Shown here: positions 1 to 8,801 of the stretch, one piece after another | Position numbering within the stretch: the first letter of the stretch is position 1 | Layout: every line of letters starts with the position of its first letter | Assembly: GCA_012999515.1 (NCBI GenBank) | Contig: JABEEB010000001.1 | Coordinates: forward strand, 868,001 to 932,000 | Source of the DNA: Salifodinibacter halophilus | Lineage (GTDB): Bacteria; Pseudomonadota; Gammaproteobacteria; Nevskiales; Salinisphaeraceae | DNA: 64,000 nucleotides | Direction of reading: 5' to 3' | Notes under the pieces: model-generated | Database searches by the model: none | Told to the model about the DNA's origin: nothing | The model's input: the letters and a program-made list of their open reading frames with translations, nothing else | Position numbers and translations under genes: made by a program

Positions 1-204
1 TATGTCGTTCTGGTCCAGACGCATCTCCAGAAAACCACGGCCATAGCGGGCAGCTTCAACCGGCGTCCCCTGTGCGATCTCATCAGCTTCGCGGATATCA
101 ACCAATAGCGCGCCATCGTTGACCAGCTCGACGGCACGTCTGGCGGGCACCGGTGGCAAACGCTCACGCAGCTCGGCCAGTGTTTTGCCCAGCGGTCCAC
201 TCAT
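1..204 (-). CDS. Rhodanese-like domain protein (C-terminus beyond left edge)
   Basis: Only the first 68 codons are in the window; the rest lies beyond base 1. The visible part ends in the typical start of a rhodanese fold: a hydrophobic strand with DIRE (ALLVDIREADE), then the GTP..AARYGRGFLEM segment. Single-domain rhodaneses move sulfane sulfur or act as redox or regulatory modules. The active-site Cys loop would lie outside the window, so activity cannot be judged. The ATG at 204-202 overlaps the TGA of rmuC (203-201) as ATGA, so the two are translationally coupled. Confidence 0.75.
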   Translation of the reverse strand, partial: MSGPLGKTLAELRERLPPVPARRAVELVNDGALLVDIREADEIAQGTPVEAARYGRGFLEMRLDQNDI

Positions 205-1586
205 TTTGCTCGCCCCATACCATCGGCAGCGGTGGATTTGTTATCACTGCCATCGACTTCAGACCCGGCGACCGACTCGTCACCGAGCGCACTGTCACCG
301 ACATTGGCATCCCGTCGCCAGGTTTCGTCGATTTGTTTACTGCTTTTCGCCCCCATCTCGCGCAACATTTCGGTTTGTCGCACCAAGTTGCCCTGGCCGC
401 TGGTGAGTTTGTTGCGGGCTTGGTCGAAGGTCTTTTTCGAGGTATCGATCTGTTTGCCAAGCTTGTCCAGATCATCGATAAAGCCAACAAATTTGTCGTA
501 CAACCGGCCGGCGCGGCGGGCAATCTCATCCGCGTTTTCTTCTTGTTGCTGCAACCGCCAGAGATTAGCCACGGCGCGTAGCATCGGCATCAGTGTGGTC
601 GGCGACACCAATGCAATGTTGGCGTCCAGCGCAGTTCTCTGCAGCGAAAAATCGCCCCGTAAGGCTTCGACATAGGCCGCTTCGGAGGGGACAAACATAA
701 ACACATAATCCAGCGTGCGGATCGCATCGATGGCCTGATAATTTTTCTCGGACAGCGACTTCAGATGGCGCCGGATGGATTCGATGTGCTCTTTCTGCGC
801 CGCCTGGCGTTGCGCGTCGTCCTCGGCATTCTGGACGCGCAGATAAGCCTCGAGCGAGACTTTGGCATCGACCACGATGCTGCGCGACTCCGGCAGATAG
901 ATGACGGCGTCGGGATATTGATGCGCACCGTTGTCGGCCGCGGCATGGAACTGGGTATCGTAGTGCGTGTCACGCTGCAGCCCCGAGCGTTCCAACACGG
1001 TTTCCAGAATCATCTCGCCCCAGTTTCCCTGGGTTTTGGAGTCACCCTTCAAAGCCTGGGTGAGTTCCGTCGCGTCCTCGGCTATGGCTTTGTTCGACTG
1101 CTCCAGCAGCCGGATCTGCTCGGCGAGCGCCGAACGCTGCTGGCTTTCCGCATCGTAGGTTTCACGCACCTGCTTTTCGAAACGACCGATATGATCACGC
1201 AGCGGTTTGATCAGCGATTCCAGATCGGCTTTGCTGTGTTCGGCAAACTTTTTACTGCGATCGTCGAGAATTTCCTGCGACAACGTCTTGAATTGCTGGG
1301 TCAACGCTTCGCGCGCGTTGGTCAGCTCCTTTAGTTTATCGTCAGCGGCTTTGCGCTCGGCTTCAATTTGCGTTTCCAGCCGCGTATTGGCATCGCGCAT
1401 TTGCTGATGCGCCGCTCGTTCACGCTCGAGTTCGGCGCTGCATGCATCACGCTCGCTGACGGCGTTGGCGGCCTCGGTTTCCAACACCGCCAGGCGACCA
1501 CGCGCAGCGATAAACGAGATAACCGCCGCGATCGCGCCGCCCACGACAAGACCAACCAGTCCCGAAATAAAAACCGACGTTGTCAT
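201..1586 (-). CDS. rmuC: DNA recombination protein RmuC
   Basis: 461 residues, the usual size for RmuC. Residues about 5-27 form one membrane-spanning segment, 28-180 a long heptad-rich coiled coil with many Glu, Arg and Ala, and about 182-420 the RmuC domain. That domain contains GNWGE (187-191) and DAKVSLEAY (240-248), hallmark blocks of the family. RmuC limits inversion-type recombination in E. coli and is thought to be a nuclease-like protein anchored at the membrane; the mechanism is not settled. Its stop overlaps the start of the following rhodanese gene. It is divergent from uup, with about 150 bp between the two starts. Confidence 0.93.
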   Translation of the reverse strand: MTTSVFISGLVGLVVGGAIAAVISFIAARGRLAVLETEAANAVSERDACSAELERERAAHQQMRDANTRLETQIEAERKAADDKLKELTNAREALTQQFKTLSQEILDDRSKKFAEHSKADLESLIKPLRDHIGRFEKQVRETYDAESQQRSALAEQIRLLEQSNKAIAEDATELTQALKGDSKTQGNWGEMILETVLERSGLQRDTHYDTQFHAAADNGAHQYPDAVIYLPESRSIVVDAKVSLEAYLRVQNAEDDAQRQAAQKEHIESIRRHLKSLSEKNYQAIDAIRTLDYVFMFVPSEAAYVEALRGDFSLQRTALDANIALVSPTTLMPMLRAVANLWRLQQQEENADEIARRAGRLYDKFVGFIDDLDKLGKQIDTSKKTFDQARNKLTSGQGNLVRQTEMLREMGAKSSKQIDETWRRDANVGDSALGDESVAGSEVDGSDNKSTAADGMGRAK

Positions 1587-1738
1587 TCGCCCAAAACCAT
1601 CGTTCTACCCACTCGATTCTACGCGCCGACGTCAGTCGATCACGACATAACCCCCGCGGCCAGCCCGTATAATAGACAAACATCGCCATTCGGCCACATG
1701 CCTACCCCGCCGATTCTGGCCTCGATTACGACAAATCT

Positions 1739-3631
1739 ATGCTGACACTCCGAAACATCACCCTGGCCTATGGCCCAACACCACTGCTCGACGACGCCGA
1801 GATCACCGTGCGACGTGGCGAGCGCGTCGCATTGGTCGGCCGCAACGGCACGGGCAAGTCGACACTACTGCGGATCCTCGCCGGCGAAGTCGAGCCCGAC
1901 CACATGTCGGTCGAAAAAAGCGGCGACGTACGCATTGCTCGGCTGACGCAGGATGTACCCGCGGGCACAACCGGCAGCGTCTACGACGTGATCGCCGCCG
2001 GGCTCGGCAGGATAGGCGACGCACTGGCGCGCTTTCACGACTTAACGGCAAGACTCTCGGCGGGCGAAGACGTCATGGATGCGTTTTCGGCCGCCCAAGC
2101 GGAAGTCGATGCCGCTGACGGCTGGACATTCGCACAACGGGTCGAAGCAACAATCTCACGACTTTCGCTGGGCGCTGACACTCGCTTTGAACACCTTTCT
2201 GGTGGCCAGCAACGTCGCGTCCTGCTCGGCCGCGCGCTGGTCCAGGAACCCGACCTACTGCTGCTCGACGAACCAACCAACCACCTCGACATCGCCGCCA
2301 TCGACCAACTCGAAGACATCCTCGCCAACTGGTCGGGCGCTTTGCTGTTCATCACCCACGACCGCGCCTTTCTGCGGCGATTGGCCACGCGCATCGTCGA
2401 TCTGGATCGGGGCTATCTAACTTCCTGGTCCGGCAACTACGATCAATTTCTGGCTGACAAAGACAAGGCACTGGCCGACGAAGCACAAGCGCAAGCGGCT
2501 TTTGATAAGAAACTGGCAGCCGAAGAAGTTTGGATACGCCAGGGCGTGAAAGCGCGCCGTACGCGCAACGAAAGTCGCGTTCGCGAACTCAAGGCCATGC
2601 GCACCGAGCGCGCCCAGCGCCGCGAACGAACCGGCACCGCAAATATCACGACCCAGGACGTCGAGCGCTCCGGGCGCAACGTCGTGGTTGCCGAACATGT
2701 CTCGTACAGCCGGGGCGAACAACCGATCGTCGATGACCTGTCGACAACCATCCAACGCGGCGACAAAGTCGGCATCATCGGCCCGAACGGGTGCGGTAAA
2801 ACCACGCTGATCCAGCTTTTACTCGACCGACTGGCGCCGGACACCGGCACGCTAAAACTAGGCACTAACCTCGATATCGCCTATTTCGACCAGCAGCGCG
2901 CGGCCATCGACGACAGTGCCACGGTCGTGGACAACGTCGGCCAGGGCCGCACCAGCATCACGGTCAACGGCAAAGATCGGCACGTGATGAGTTATCTCGG
3001 TGACTTCTTATTCTCGCCCAAGCGCGCCCGCTCGCCAGCCAGCGTACTGTCCGGTGGCGAACGCAACCGCCTGTTGCTCGCCAAACTGTTTACGCGCCCG
3101 GCTAATCTACTGGTCATGGACGAGCCCACCAACGATCTCGATATCGAAACACTCGAGCTGTTGGAAGAACGACTGATGGCGTTTCAAGGCACGCTGATCA
3201 TCGTCTCCCACGATCGCGCGTTTCTCGATAACGTCGTAACCTCCAGCCTCGTGTTCGAAGGCAATGCCCAGGTCGGTGACTACATCGGTGGCTATTCGGA
3301 CTGGCTCCAGCAACGCCCGGCTACACACGACAACCAATCCGCCCCCAAGACACGCAGTGCCAGTTCAGGCACACACGCCAAGGCTGAGGAACGTTCGACG
3401 GCCGGCCTGTCGCGCGCCGAACAAAAGGAATTGCGCGAACTGCCGGGCCGAATCGAGGAGCTCGAAAACCGCGTGGCGGCCACCGAATCCGAGTTCGGCT
3501 CGCCGACGATTTACACCGGCGATTCGGCGGCAATCGCCAACAAGACCACCGAGCTAAACGAACTGCGTGCACAAGTCGAAACCGCCATGGCGCGCTGGGA
3601 GGAACTGGAGTCGCGTCAAAACCAGAGCTAG
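1739..3631 (+). CDS. uup: ABC-F ATPase Uup
   Basis: 630 residues with two ABC ATPase domains in one chain and no membrane segment, the ABC-F layout. Domain 1 has Walker A GRNGTGKS (34-41), signature LSGGQ (about 152) and Walker [13 protein letters not shown] (about 173-184). Domain 2 has GPNGCGKTT (about 347), LSGGERNR (about 437) and DEPTNDLD (about 460). A charged linker lies between them, and the last 75 residues form an acidic coiled coil, the DNA-binding tail that separates Uup from EttA and other ABC-F proteins. Uup affects precise transposon excision and ribosome assembly or translation in E. coli. The ATG sits at the end of the short divergent region with rmuC. Confidence 0.93.
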   Translation: MLTLRNITLAYGPTPLLDDAEITVRRGERVALVGRNGTGKSTLLRILAGEVEPDHMSVEKSGDVRIARLTQDVPAGTTGSVYDVIAAGLGRIGDALARFHDLTARLSAGEDVMDAFSAAQAEVDAADGWTFAQRVEATISRLSLGADTRFEHLSGGQQRRVLLGRALVQEPDLLLLDEPTNHLDIAAIDQLEDILANWSGALLFITHDRAFLRRLATRIVDLDRGYLTSWSGNYDQFLADKDKALADEAQAQAAFDKKLAAEEVWIRQGVKARRTRNESRVRELKAMRTERAQRRERTGTANITTQDVERSGRNVVVAEHVSYSRGEQPIVDDLSTTIQRGDKVGIIGPNGCGKTTLIQLLLDRLAPDTGTLKLGTNLDIAYFDQQRAAIDDSATVVDNVGQGRTSITVNGKDRHVMSYLGDFLFSPKRARSPASVLSGGERNRLLLAKLFTRPANLLVMDEPTNDLDIETLELLEERLMAFQGTLIIVSHDRAFLDNVVTSSLVFEGNAQVGDYIGGYSDWLQQRPATHDNQSAPKTRSASSGTHAKAEERSTAGLSRAEQKELRELPGRIEELENRVAATESEFGSPTIYTGDSAAIANKTTELNELRAQVETAMARWEELESRQNQS

Positions 3632-3727
3632 CAGTCGGTAGGCGCACTTATGTCGGGCCAGCCAGGTCGTCCTTATCGTTGATAAACCGGTAGTATTCCA
3701 GCATGGATGCGGCAATCGCGAGGCGTT

Positions 3728-4477
3728 ATGTACGAACTCTACTACTGGCCCGGTATCCCCGGACGCGGCGAATTCATCCGGCTGGCACTGGAAGACGCAG
3801 GCGCTGATTATATCGATGTCGGCCAACGAGACGGCGCCGGCGCCGTTGCCCGGTCGCTCTATGACGACACGACCGGCCCACCATTCGCGCCACCTGCTCT
3901 GCGCATTGACGGGATCGGCATGGTCTCGCAAGTCGCTAACATCCTGCGGGTGACCGGCCACGACCTCGGGCTTGCATCCGACAACGCGGCCGAGGACGCG
4001 TTCTGCCACGGGCTACAACTAACACTCTCGGATTTCGTCGCCGAAATCCACGACACCCACCACCCACTTGGCCCCGATCTGTACTACGAAGATCAAACCT
4101 CCGAAGCCAAGCACCGCGCAGCGCTGTTCCGAGCCAGCCGGTTGCCCAAGTTTCTCAGCTACTTCGAGCAGGTAACGGCCACCAACACGGCAGCACCCTG
4201 GCTCGTGGGTGCCGATGCAACGACGGCTGACTTGTCCCTTTTCCAGATACTGGCTGGGCTTCGCTACGCATTTCCAACCGCGATGGCCAGTCTCAACGAT
4301 GCCATCCCCAACCTGAATACACTGCATGACGCCGTGGCGGCGCGCCCTGGGATCGCTGCCTATCTAGTATCGGATCGTCGCCAGCCGTTCAACCAACATG
4401 GCATCTTTCGCCAATATCCTGAGCTGGACGGCGATTCGAGCCCAGCGCGAGACGATGACGCCTGCAACCTGGCTTGA
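3728..4477 (+). CDS. Glutathione S-transferase family protein
   Basis: 249 residues from the chosen ATG. The N-terminus MYELYYWPGIPGRGEFIRL is the thioredoxin-like glutathione-binding half of sigma/mu-type GSTs, with a Tyr in the catalytic position and the PGRGEF turn. The C-terminal half is all-helical (LVGADATTADLSLFQIL is the N-capping-box region). It probably conjugates glutathione to electrophiles; the substrate is unknown. The ATG at 3728 is preferred over one at 3707 because GAGG lies just before it and the family starts at MYEL. The 3' end overlaps the thiopurine methyltransferase gene by 23 bp, so the two are probably co-translated. Confidence 0.85.
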   Translation: MYELYYWPGIPGRGEFIRLALEDAGADYIDVGQRDGAGAVARSLYDDTTGPPFAPPALRIDGIGMVSQVANILRVTGHDLGLASDNAAEDAFCHGLQLTLSDFVAEIHDTHHPLGPDLYYEDQTSEAKHRAALFRASRLPKFLSYFEQVTATNTAAPWLVGADATTADLSLFQILAGLRYAFPTAMASLNDAIPNLNTLHDAVAARPGIAAYLVSDRRQPFNQHGIFRQYPELDGDSSPARDDDACNLA

Positions 4478-5129
4478 GAAATGGCAGACCGGCCCAATCA
4501 GGTTTCACCAACCTGATGGGCATCCGGCTCTCATCGAGCATTGGGCTTCGCTCGAGGCGACAGGCAATGAACGCGTGCTGGTGCCACTTTGCGGCAAGGC
4601 ACGCGACATGGCCACGCTGGCAGAACGCGGACACGCCGTGCACGGCATCGAACTCAGTCAGCGTGCCGCCATCGATTTTTTTGCCGAAAGTGACCTGACG
4701 CCGAGCGTACTGACACACGATCCTGATTGCTATCGCGGCGAATGGCCGGGCGGCGGCGCCGTTGAAATCGACGTCGGCGACTTCTTCGAACTGGCCGACC
4801 GCCCTGGCCGTTCGTGCGAGCTGTTTTTCGATCGCGCCGCGTTGATTGCACTCCCGCCGTCGACCCAGGCACGTTATGTTGCCCAGATGAGTGCGATGCT
4901 CGCCTATGATGCGCGCGGCTTGCTGATCACGCTTGAGTACCCCGACTCGGCAATGTCGGGACCGCCCTTTTCCATCCCGGAAGACGAGGTGCGCAGGCTA
5001 TTCAACGACGATTTTGTCGTGGCCAGGCTGGCGAGTCGCGACGTGCTATCCCTCTACGATCACTTGCGAGACAACGGCCTACCATCACTGTGTGAGCACG
5101 TATTTCAACTGCGCCGGCGTACTGGCTAA
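4455..5129 (+). CDS. tpm: Thiopurine S-methyltransferase
   Basis: 224 residues from ATG 4455, which matches the family N-terminus MTPATWLEKWQ; an upstream in-frame ATG at 4398 would add 19 residues unlike the family. The SAM-binding loop is VPLCGKARDMATLAERGHAV, followed by GIELS, and the active-site region FDRAALIALPP is present. Bacterial TPMTs methylate sulfur, and in some pseudomonads selenium or tellurium compounds. The start lies inside the 3' end of the GST gene. Downstream, an imperfect stem-loop covers the stop codon and faces the convergent MBL gene. Confidence 0.9.
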   Translation: MTPATWLEKWQTGPIRFHQPDGHPALIEHWASLEATGNERVLVPLCGKARDMATLAERGHAVHGIELSQRAAIDFFAESDLTPSVLTHDPDCYRGEWPGGGAVEIDVGDFFELADRPGRSCELFFDRAALIALPPSTQARYVAQMSAMLAYDARGLLITLEYPDSAMSGPPFSIPEDEVRRLFNDDFVVARLASRDVLSLYDHLRDNGLPSLCEHVFQLRRRTG

Positions 5130-5143
5130 CAGCCCATTAGCCG
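5121..5143. terminator. Stem-loop at a convergent gene end
   Basis: CTGGCTAA (5121-5128) pairs with TTAGCCGG (5136-5143) across a 7-base loop, with one G-U pair. It covers the TPMT stop and lies 30 bp from the stop of the convergent MBL gene. No clear T-run follows, so termination efficiency is uncertain. Confidence 0.35.
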
Positions 5144-5173
5144 GTGTCGGCACTTTGTTGATGAGTGCTGTGG

Positions 5174-6130
5174 TCAGGCACTCGCGCTTTGTTTGCTGCG
5201 CCAATCCCACAATCCTTGAGCGACGAGCTGCACGTCCAAGCCGTAACACGTACGCATGCGCGGCACATCATCGGCACGGCCGCGATCGGTCAGCGCACGA
5301 ACATAAAGTGCCATGATTGCTTCTTCCAAGTCGTCCATCGATTGCGCGTGCCGGCAACAATCGATGTATTGATCGACAAACGTGTGCAATTGCTGACCAA
5401 TAGTCGCCACCTCGTCGACATTGCCGAAGTGCGTCGGCGCGACACGCTGCGGTGCCAGACCGATAATACGGTCAATCGAAGCGTGCATCGCGTCCGGATC
5501 GAACTGGTTCGGCGGTGTCTCCGGCACAAAAAACCGCCCCGCCGGGCTGTCGAGTTCCGGGTAGCCCACACCGAATGCATCACCCGCGAGCAAAGTGGCC
5601 GTGCGACGGTCGAAAATACTTTGATGGTGACGCGCGTGGCCTGGCGTATGGAAGATATCTAAAACGCGCTCGCCAATAGGCACTTCGGCATTGTCGGGGG
5701 TTTCGACGACGCGGTCGGCAGCAACCGGTTCCAGTCTGCCGTACTCGCGATCAAAAAATGCGTCGCCATAAACAGCGCGCACCCCTTTTTCCAACTTCGT
5801 CGGGTCGATCAGGTGCCGCGCTGCTGAAGGATGCGCGTACAACCGGGCGCTAGGCAACGCCATCATAAGCTGGCCAACGCCGCCGGCGTGATCGAGATGG
5901 GCATGGGTAGCGATAACCGCATCAACCCGCTCGGTCGTTATCGCCAGCGAGTCGAGCGCTGCCAGTAATGGCTGGATCGTCGCTGCGACACCGCAGTCCA
6001 CAATCGCGACTCGGTCTTGCGCCGCGATAATAAAGCACGCTGTATGACGCGGCCTGATATAACCCGTATCAAAGCGATATACGCCTGGTGCAATGGATTC
6101 CAATCGATTATTCACATTCTCAGTGGTCAT
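5174..6130 (-). CDS. MBL-fold metallo-hydrolase
   Basis: 318 residues. The metallo-beta-lactamase motif is complete: THAHLDHAGG (metal ligands H-H-D-H), then TPGHARHH, GDAFGVGYPE (bridging Asp) and PTHFG. This set is typical of glyoxalase-II-like and related thioester or phosphodiester hydrolases. The protein lacks a signal peptide, so it is cytoplasmic. About 90 C-terminal residues after the last ligand are helical and carry no motif I know. The substrate cannot be told from sequence. It stands alone on this strand, convergent with tpm and divergent from the PAP2 gene. Confidence 0.88.
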   Translation of the reverse strand: MTTENVNNRLESIAPGVYRFDTGYIRPRHTACFIIAAQDRVAIVDCGVAATIQPLLAALDSLAITTERVDAVIATHAHLDHAGGVGQLMMALPSARLYAHPSAARHLIDPTKLEKGVRAVYGDAFFDREYGRLEPVAADRVVETPDNAEVPIGERVLDIFHTPGHARHHQSIFDRRTATLLAGDAFGVGYPELDSPAGRFFVPETPPNQFDPDAMHASIDRIIGLAPQRVAPTHFGNVDEVATIGQQLHTFVDQYIDCCRHAQSMDDLEEAIMALYVRALTDRGRADDVPRMRTCYGLDVQLVAQGLWDWRSKQSASA

Positions 6131-6349
6131 ACGCGCATGGTTCGTTTGGCTTGATTGACGGTCAAATCACCCAGCTTACGAAGGCAAGCGTTGTCCGTTT
6201 GCCCGCGATAGCGAATGCTGATTCGTGCGCCGAGTATGCCGTAGCATCACTGCACGGTGTTGGCTTGAACCTGTCGACACCTTCGGGCGCGGCGGCATGC
6301 GGTCGCCACCACTGCCAATAACTAACCCGGTAGACTGATTCGTGCTTTT

Positions 6350-7051
6350 GTGCCATCTCGAACGCTCGCCGATCCACTCTTGTTTTTAAATCAAATCGCG
6401 GCGCGACGACGCACAGCGCGAACGCTGAAAGGGACGACACTCACCGCCTTCGCGATAGCATTCTTCGCGAGCTATTTCGCCGTTTTGCATGCCGGCATTT
6501 TCGCGACGACCGTGATGCCAGTAACTGTGGTCGATCGCTGGATCGGATTTCAGCCTTGGTCGATCGCCTTTTATCTATCGCTTTGGGTGTATGTTGCTTG
6601 TGCACCGGTACTCGTGCCCGACCGCCGGCAACTGGCCGCTTACCTCACCACCGCGACTGGTATGGCCCTCGTCGGACTGGCGATATTCGTCGTCTGGCCG
6701 ACCCGAACGCCGACACTGGCCGCCGACGCGGCAACGCATCCGGCCGTCGCTTGGCTACACGGCACCGACCACGGCTATAACGCCTGTCCATCACTGCACG
6801 CGGCTTTTAGCGTGCTGACAGCCGGTTGGCTCGAGCGCATTCTGCGCGCCTGTGGCGCACCGCGCTTATTACGCCTGATCAACATCTGCTGGGCTGTGGG
6901 TATCGTCTACTCAACGATTGCTACCAACCAGCATGTCGCTCTCGACACACTCGCTGGCGTGGCACTTGGCGGCGGCACGCTGATTATGGAGCGCGCCTTC
7001 GCATGGCGACACCGAGCCGGGGTTAATCAGAAAAAATCGACGGCGACATAA
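6350..7051 (+). CDS. PAP2-superfamily membrane phosphatase-like protein
   Basis: 233 residues, GTG start at 6350. About six hydrophobic segments are visible. The PAP2 motifs are recognisable in the C-terminal half: CPSLHAAF stands for motif 2 (PSGH-like), and STIATNQHVALDTLAG carries the motif 3 His and Asp. The first KXXXXXXRP motif is not clear. The pattern resembles the PAP2-like inositol phosphorylceramide synthase or lipid phosphatase group, which act on lipid phosphates at the membrane. The stop overlaps the 3' end of the convergent exoD-like gene by 25 bp, so the two mRNAs are complementary at their ends. Confidence 0.75.
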   Translation: MPSRTLADPLLFLNQIAARRRTARTLKGTTLTAFAIAFFASYFAVLHAGIFATTVMPVTVVDRWIGFQPWSIAFYLSLWVYVACAPVLVPDRRQLAAYLTTATGMALVGLAIFVVWPTRTPTLAADAATHPAVAWLHGTDHGYNACPSLHAAFSVLTAGWLERILRACGAPRLLRLINICWAVGIVYSTIATNQHVALDTLAGVALGGGTLIMERAFAWRHRAGVNQKKSTAT

Positions 7052-7614
7052 CCGACCAGCGCAAAGCTGGCCACAGCCGGCACCAACCCAATCAATACCC
7101 ACAGCCCATCGCGTCCGACCAGCCCGAGTGAGGTAAGCACCAGGCCAAAAGCGGGGCCCGCAGCCGCAAACGGCAATAATTCAAGCGGTGGCATGCACAG
7201 CGCGACGACAACCATCACGACACCGATCAAGCGCGCCATCACCCCATCGGTCAGCATGCTCAGTCGCGGTTTGACGAGCCGATCGACGCGCCGGGTCCAG
7301 GGTTTGATGCGCCCGGCGACCTGTTTGTAGCGCATGCGATCAATCGACAGACGGCGCAGCCGGGCCGGCAACCAGGGCCTACGCTTGCCGACGACGAGCT
7401 GACCGGCGATCAACACGATACACAGCCCGCAGGCAGTCGGTACGCCAGGCACCGCGCCGGTCGGCAGCAGCACCAAGAGCGCCATGATTAACACTAATGG
7501 CCCGAAGCCGCGCTCACCGATGACCGTCAATACCTCATCGATAGTTAGCGCCTTGTCCGAACCGCTGTGTTCCAGATCATCGACTAACAGTGTAAGTGTA
7601 ACTTCCCGCGACAC
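7027..7614 (-). CDS. ExoD-family exopolysaccharide synthesis membrane protein
   Basis: 195 residues. The N-terminus carries the ExoD pattern: TIDEVLTVIGERGFGPLVLIMALLV is split between a short soluble helix and the first membrane segment, then LPTGAVPGVPTACG. Three to four more hydrophobic segments follow. ExoD was first described from Rhizobium exopolysaccharide mutants; its biochemical role is not known. Start at 7614. There are no polysaccharide genes nearby, so the context does not help. It overlaps the PAP2 gene tail to tail. Confidence 0.82.
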   Translation of the reverse strand: MSREVTLTLLVDDLEHSGSDKALTIDEVLTVIGERGFGPLVLIMALLVLLPTGAVPGVPTACGLCIVLIAGQLVVGKRRPWLPARLRRLSIDRMRYKQVAGRIKPWTRRVDRLVKPRLSMLTDGVMARLIGVVMVVVALCMPPLELLPFAAAGPAFGLVLTSLGLVGRDGLWVLIGLVPAVASFALVGYVAVDFF

Positions 7615-7778
7615 GGCGACTCCGGCTAAAGGCTGACGGCAATTGGGCGGCCAACACGCGTACCGATTCTAAAACGCACCGCAGCGGTGCTCGGGAACGC
7701 GAACAGCGTGACAGGATACCGCGTTAGCCGATGCCTGATTGGTTATGCTAATCCCATTCTTCCGTAACAGGATCTGGC

Positions 7779-8756
7779 ATGAATCATCGTCGACTCGGCA
7801 CCACTGGCACCAAGGTTTCTCCGATCTGTCTGGGCACCATGACCTACGGCTCGTCGAACTGGCGGGATTGGGTGCTCAATGAGGACGCGAGCCGCCCGTT
7901 TTTCAAGCAGGCACTCGATGCCGGCATCAACTTCTTCGACACCGCTGACATGTACTCGCTCGGAGCTTCCGAGCGCATCGTGGGCAGCACGCTGGCCGAC
8001 TATGCGCCGCGCGAGGACTACGTGCTCGCCACCAAAGTGTTTAATCCGATGGGCGAAGGACCAAACGATCGCGGCTTATCACGCAAACACATCATGGACG
8101 CCATCGATGCATCGCTCGAGCGACTCGGCACCGACTACGTCGACCTCTACCAAATCCACCGTTTCGACGACGAAACCCCGGTCGAAGAGTTCATGGAAGC
8201 ATTACACGACGTCGTCAAATCGGGTAAGGCGCTCTACATCGGCGCGTCGTCGATGCGCGCCTGGCAGTTCGCCAAATGTCAGCAAGTAGCTCAGCAAAAC
8301 GGCTGGACACGTTTTGTAACCATGCAGCCGATGTATAACCTCGTCTACCGCGAAGAAGAACGCGAGATGCTGCCGCTATGCGCCGACCAGGGCGTGGGCG
8401 TCATCCCCTGGTCGCCACTCGCCCGCGGAGTCCTGGCCGGGAAATCGCAGGATAGCGACAGCACACGCAGCCAGACTGATCAGGCGACGCGACGCTGGGG
8501 CCTCGGTGCGCGCGATTCAGATGACGCAGTGGTTGATGCGGTCCGGCGCGTCGCCGCGAATCGCGGCGTGCCTATGGCGCAGATCGCCCTGGCCTGGGTC
8601 GCCCAGCAACCCACGGTAAGTGCGCCCATCGTCGGTGCCAGCAAGGCCCATCACCTGGATGACGCCATTGCGGCACTCGATATCGAGTTAACCGACGACG
8701 AATGCCGCGAACTGGAAGCCGACTATGTACCCCATCCGGTCGTGGGGCATCAATAG
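7779..8756 (+). CDS. Aldo/keto reductase
   Basis: 325 residues forming a TIM-barrel AKR. The catalytic tetrad is visible: Asp in FFDTADMY, Tyr in the same block, Lys in LATKV and His in YQIHRFD. The start MNHRRLGTTGTKVSPICLGTMTYG is split by the usual strand-turn, and the NADPH-binding end has IVGASKAHHLDDA. It is closest in pattern to the YajO/YakC-like reductases of aldehydes and ketones; the natural substrate is open. The start follows CAGGATCTGGC. A G-C rich stem-loop lies 13 bp after the stop. Confidence 0.92.
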   Translation: MNHRRLGTTGTKVSPICLGTMTYGSSNWRDWVLNEDASRPFFKQALDAGINFFDTADMYSLGASERIVGSTLADYAPREDYVLATKVFNPMGEGPNDRGLSRKHIMDAIDASLERLGTDYVDLYQIHRFDDETPVEEFMEALHDVVKSGKALYIGASSMRAWQFAKCQQVAQQNGWTRFVTMQPMYNLVYREEEREMLPLCADQGVGVIPWSPLARGVLAGKSQDSDSTRSQTDQATRRWGLGARDSDDAVVDAVRRVAANRGVPMAQIALAWVAQQPTVSAPIVGASKAHHLDDAIAALDIELTDDECRELEADYVPHPVVGHQ

Positions 8757-8768
8757 ATCACTTCACAC

Positions 8769-8797
8769 GCGCCGTTGGTTGCACCAGCCAGCGGCGC
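8769..8797. terminator. Stem-loop between convergent genes
   Basis: GCGCCGTTGG (8769-8778) and CCAGCGGCGC (8788-8797) form a 10-bp stem with one G-U pair and a 9-base loop. It lies between the aldo/keto reductase stop (8756) and the TraB-like stop (8802), so it could serve both transcripts. No T-run. Confidence 0.5.
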
Positions 8798-8801
8798 AGG
8801 G

